From Rubrobacter sp. (GTDB taxonomy: Bacteria; Actinomycetota; Rubrobacteria; Rubrobacterales; Rubrobacteraceae), in NCBI GenBank assembly GCA_019247245.1, contig JAFAPF010000241.1, positions 1-5,475 of the forward strand: a DNA stretch of 5,475 nt. The letters are read 5' to 3'. The position numbers and the translations under genes are program-made. Of the stretch, positions 5,079 through 5,475 are shown piece after piece (position 1 is the first letter of the stretch; each line of letters opens with the position of its first letter). The notes under the pieces were generated by a model. The model was not told the DNA's origin. It saw nothing but the letters and a program-made list of their open reading frames with translations, and did not search any database.

Positions 5079-5475
5079 CTACTGTACACCGTCCCTACCT
5101 TCTTTGACGAGCGATAGCTTCCCGACGGCTTTGGTGCCATAGGTCTGGCTAGCAACGGCAGCGACTCCAACGGTCGCATCGCTTATAGAGCCGGCACGGA
5201 TGACCACGGTGCCGCCGAAGGATCAGCCTAGCGATATTACCCTGCTTATCCCCGTGCTGGTCCAAAGCAGCGATCCCGACTAGAACGTCGTAGACGCAGT
5301 CCTCCAGGTAATTCGGCTTGCGATACTCCAGACGAAGGGCAGCTATACCTTACGTTCGCAGATGGGTAGCCAGCACTTCGTAGGAGTTGGCCGGTCCGTG
5401 GATGCCACCTCCCATGCCTCCCACCATAACCAGCGCGCTTCGTGTTGTTTTCGGCGGGGTGGACGCCGCGCACCG
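5079..5475 (-). pseudogene. Alpha/beta hydrolase (dienelactone-hydrolase-like), decayed and 3'-truncated
   Basis: The protein is readable in pieces. One frame gives ALVMVGGMGGGIHGPANSYE, then a helix ending HLRT, then TAA at 5350-5352. The same frame continues with GIAALRLEYRKPNYLEDCVY and ALDQHG, so the TAA probably replaced CAA (Gln). A G4 run at 5250-5253 then appears to hold one extra G; skipping it gives ISRVISLG, TGA at 5223-5225 and SFGGTVVIRAGSISD. The family motif here is normally GWSFGG, so the TGA replaced TGG and sits just before the nucleophile serine (codon 5220-5222). The frame ends VASQTYGTKAVGK, a short tail and TAG at 5079. The usual C-terminal third, with the catalytic Asp and His, is absent. 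A further frame change near 5440 may join VRGVHPAENN to the first piece. The 5' end lies beyond the window. Confidence 0.86.

Overview
The window looks like a chromosomal stretch from a fairly GC-rich actinobacterium; the GC is in the high fifties by eye, not computed. The mix of DUF2267, DUF1622 and DUF2795 proteins with a short RecQ lacking an HRDC domain points towards the Rubrobacter branch, but that placement is inference from protein style alone. Everything I can support as coding is on the minus strand, so the region is read from right to left.

From the right edge: 5475-5079 holds a decayed alpha/beta hydrolase gene (dienelactone-hydrolase-like). It has two internal stops and at least one frameshift, and its 3' third is missing. 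Next is a small DUF2795 gene with a good ribosome binding site (5050-4733). Sixteen bases later comes an intact recQ helicase gene (4716-3067) starting at GTG. A ZIP-family metal transporter gene (about 3064-2336) abuts the recQ stop and is clearly a pseudogene: the protein can be followed end to end only by changing frame about three times and crossing two in-frame stops. A 134-base gap follows, with a possible terminator and a possible -10 element.

A tight four-gene unit follows (2201-787): two tandem DUF1622 membrane proteins joined by a TGATG overlap, an unnamed soluble protein starting four bases after the second DUF1622 stop, and a two-repeat DUF2267 protein. A 416-base gap (786-371) contains at most a small decayed reading frame. 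At the left edge is the N-terminal part of a second, apparently intact alpha/beta hydrolase (331-1), with a TATAAT box just upstream of its ATG.

The main biological story is gene decay around a conserved helicase gene. Two metabolic or transport genes flanking the recQ/DUF2795 pair are broken by frameshifts and transition-type stops, while recQ and the membrane-protein operon look intact. I see no CRISPR array, insertion sequence, tRNA or rRNA, and no convincing sign of a new defence system.
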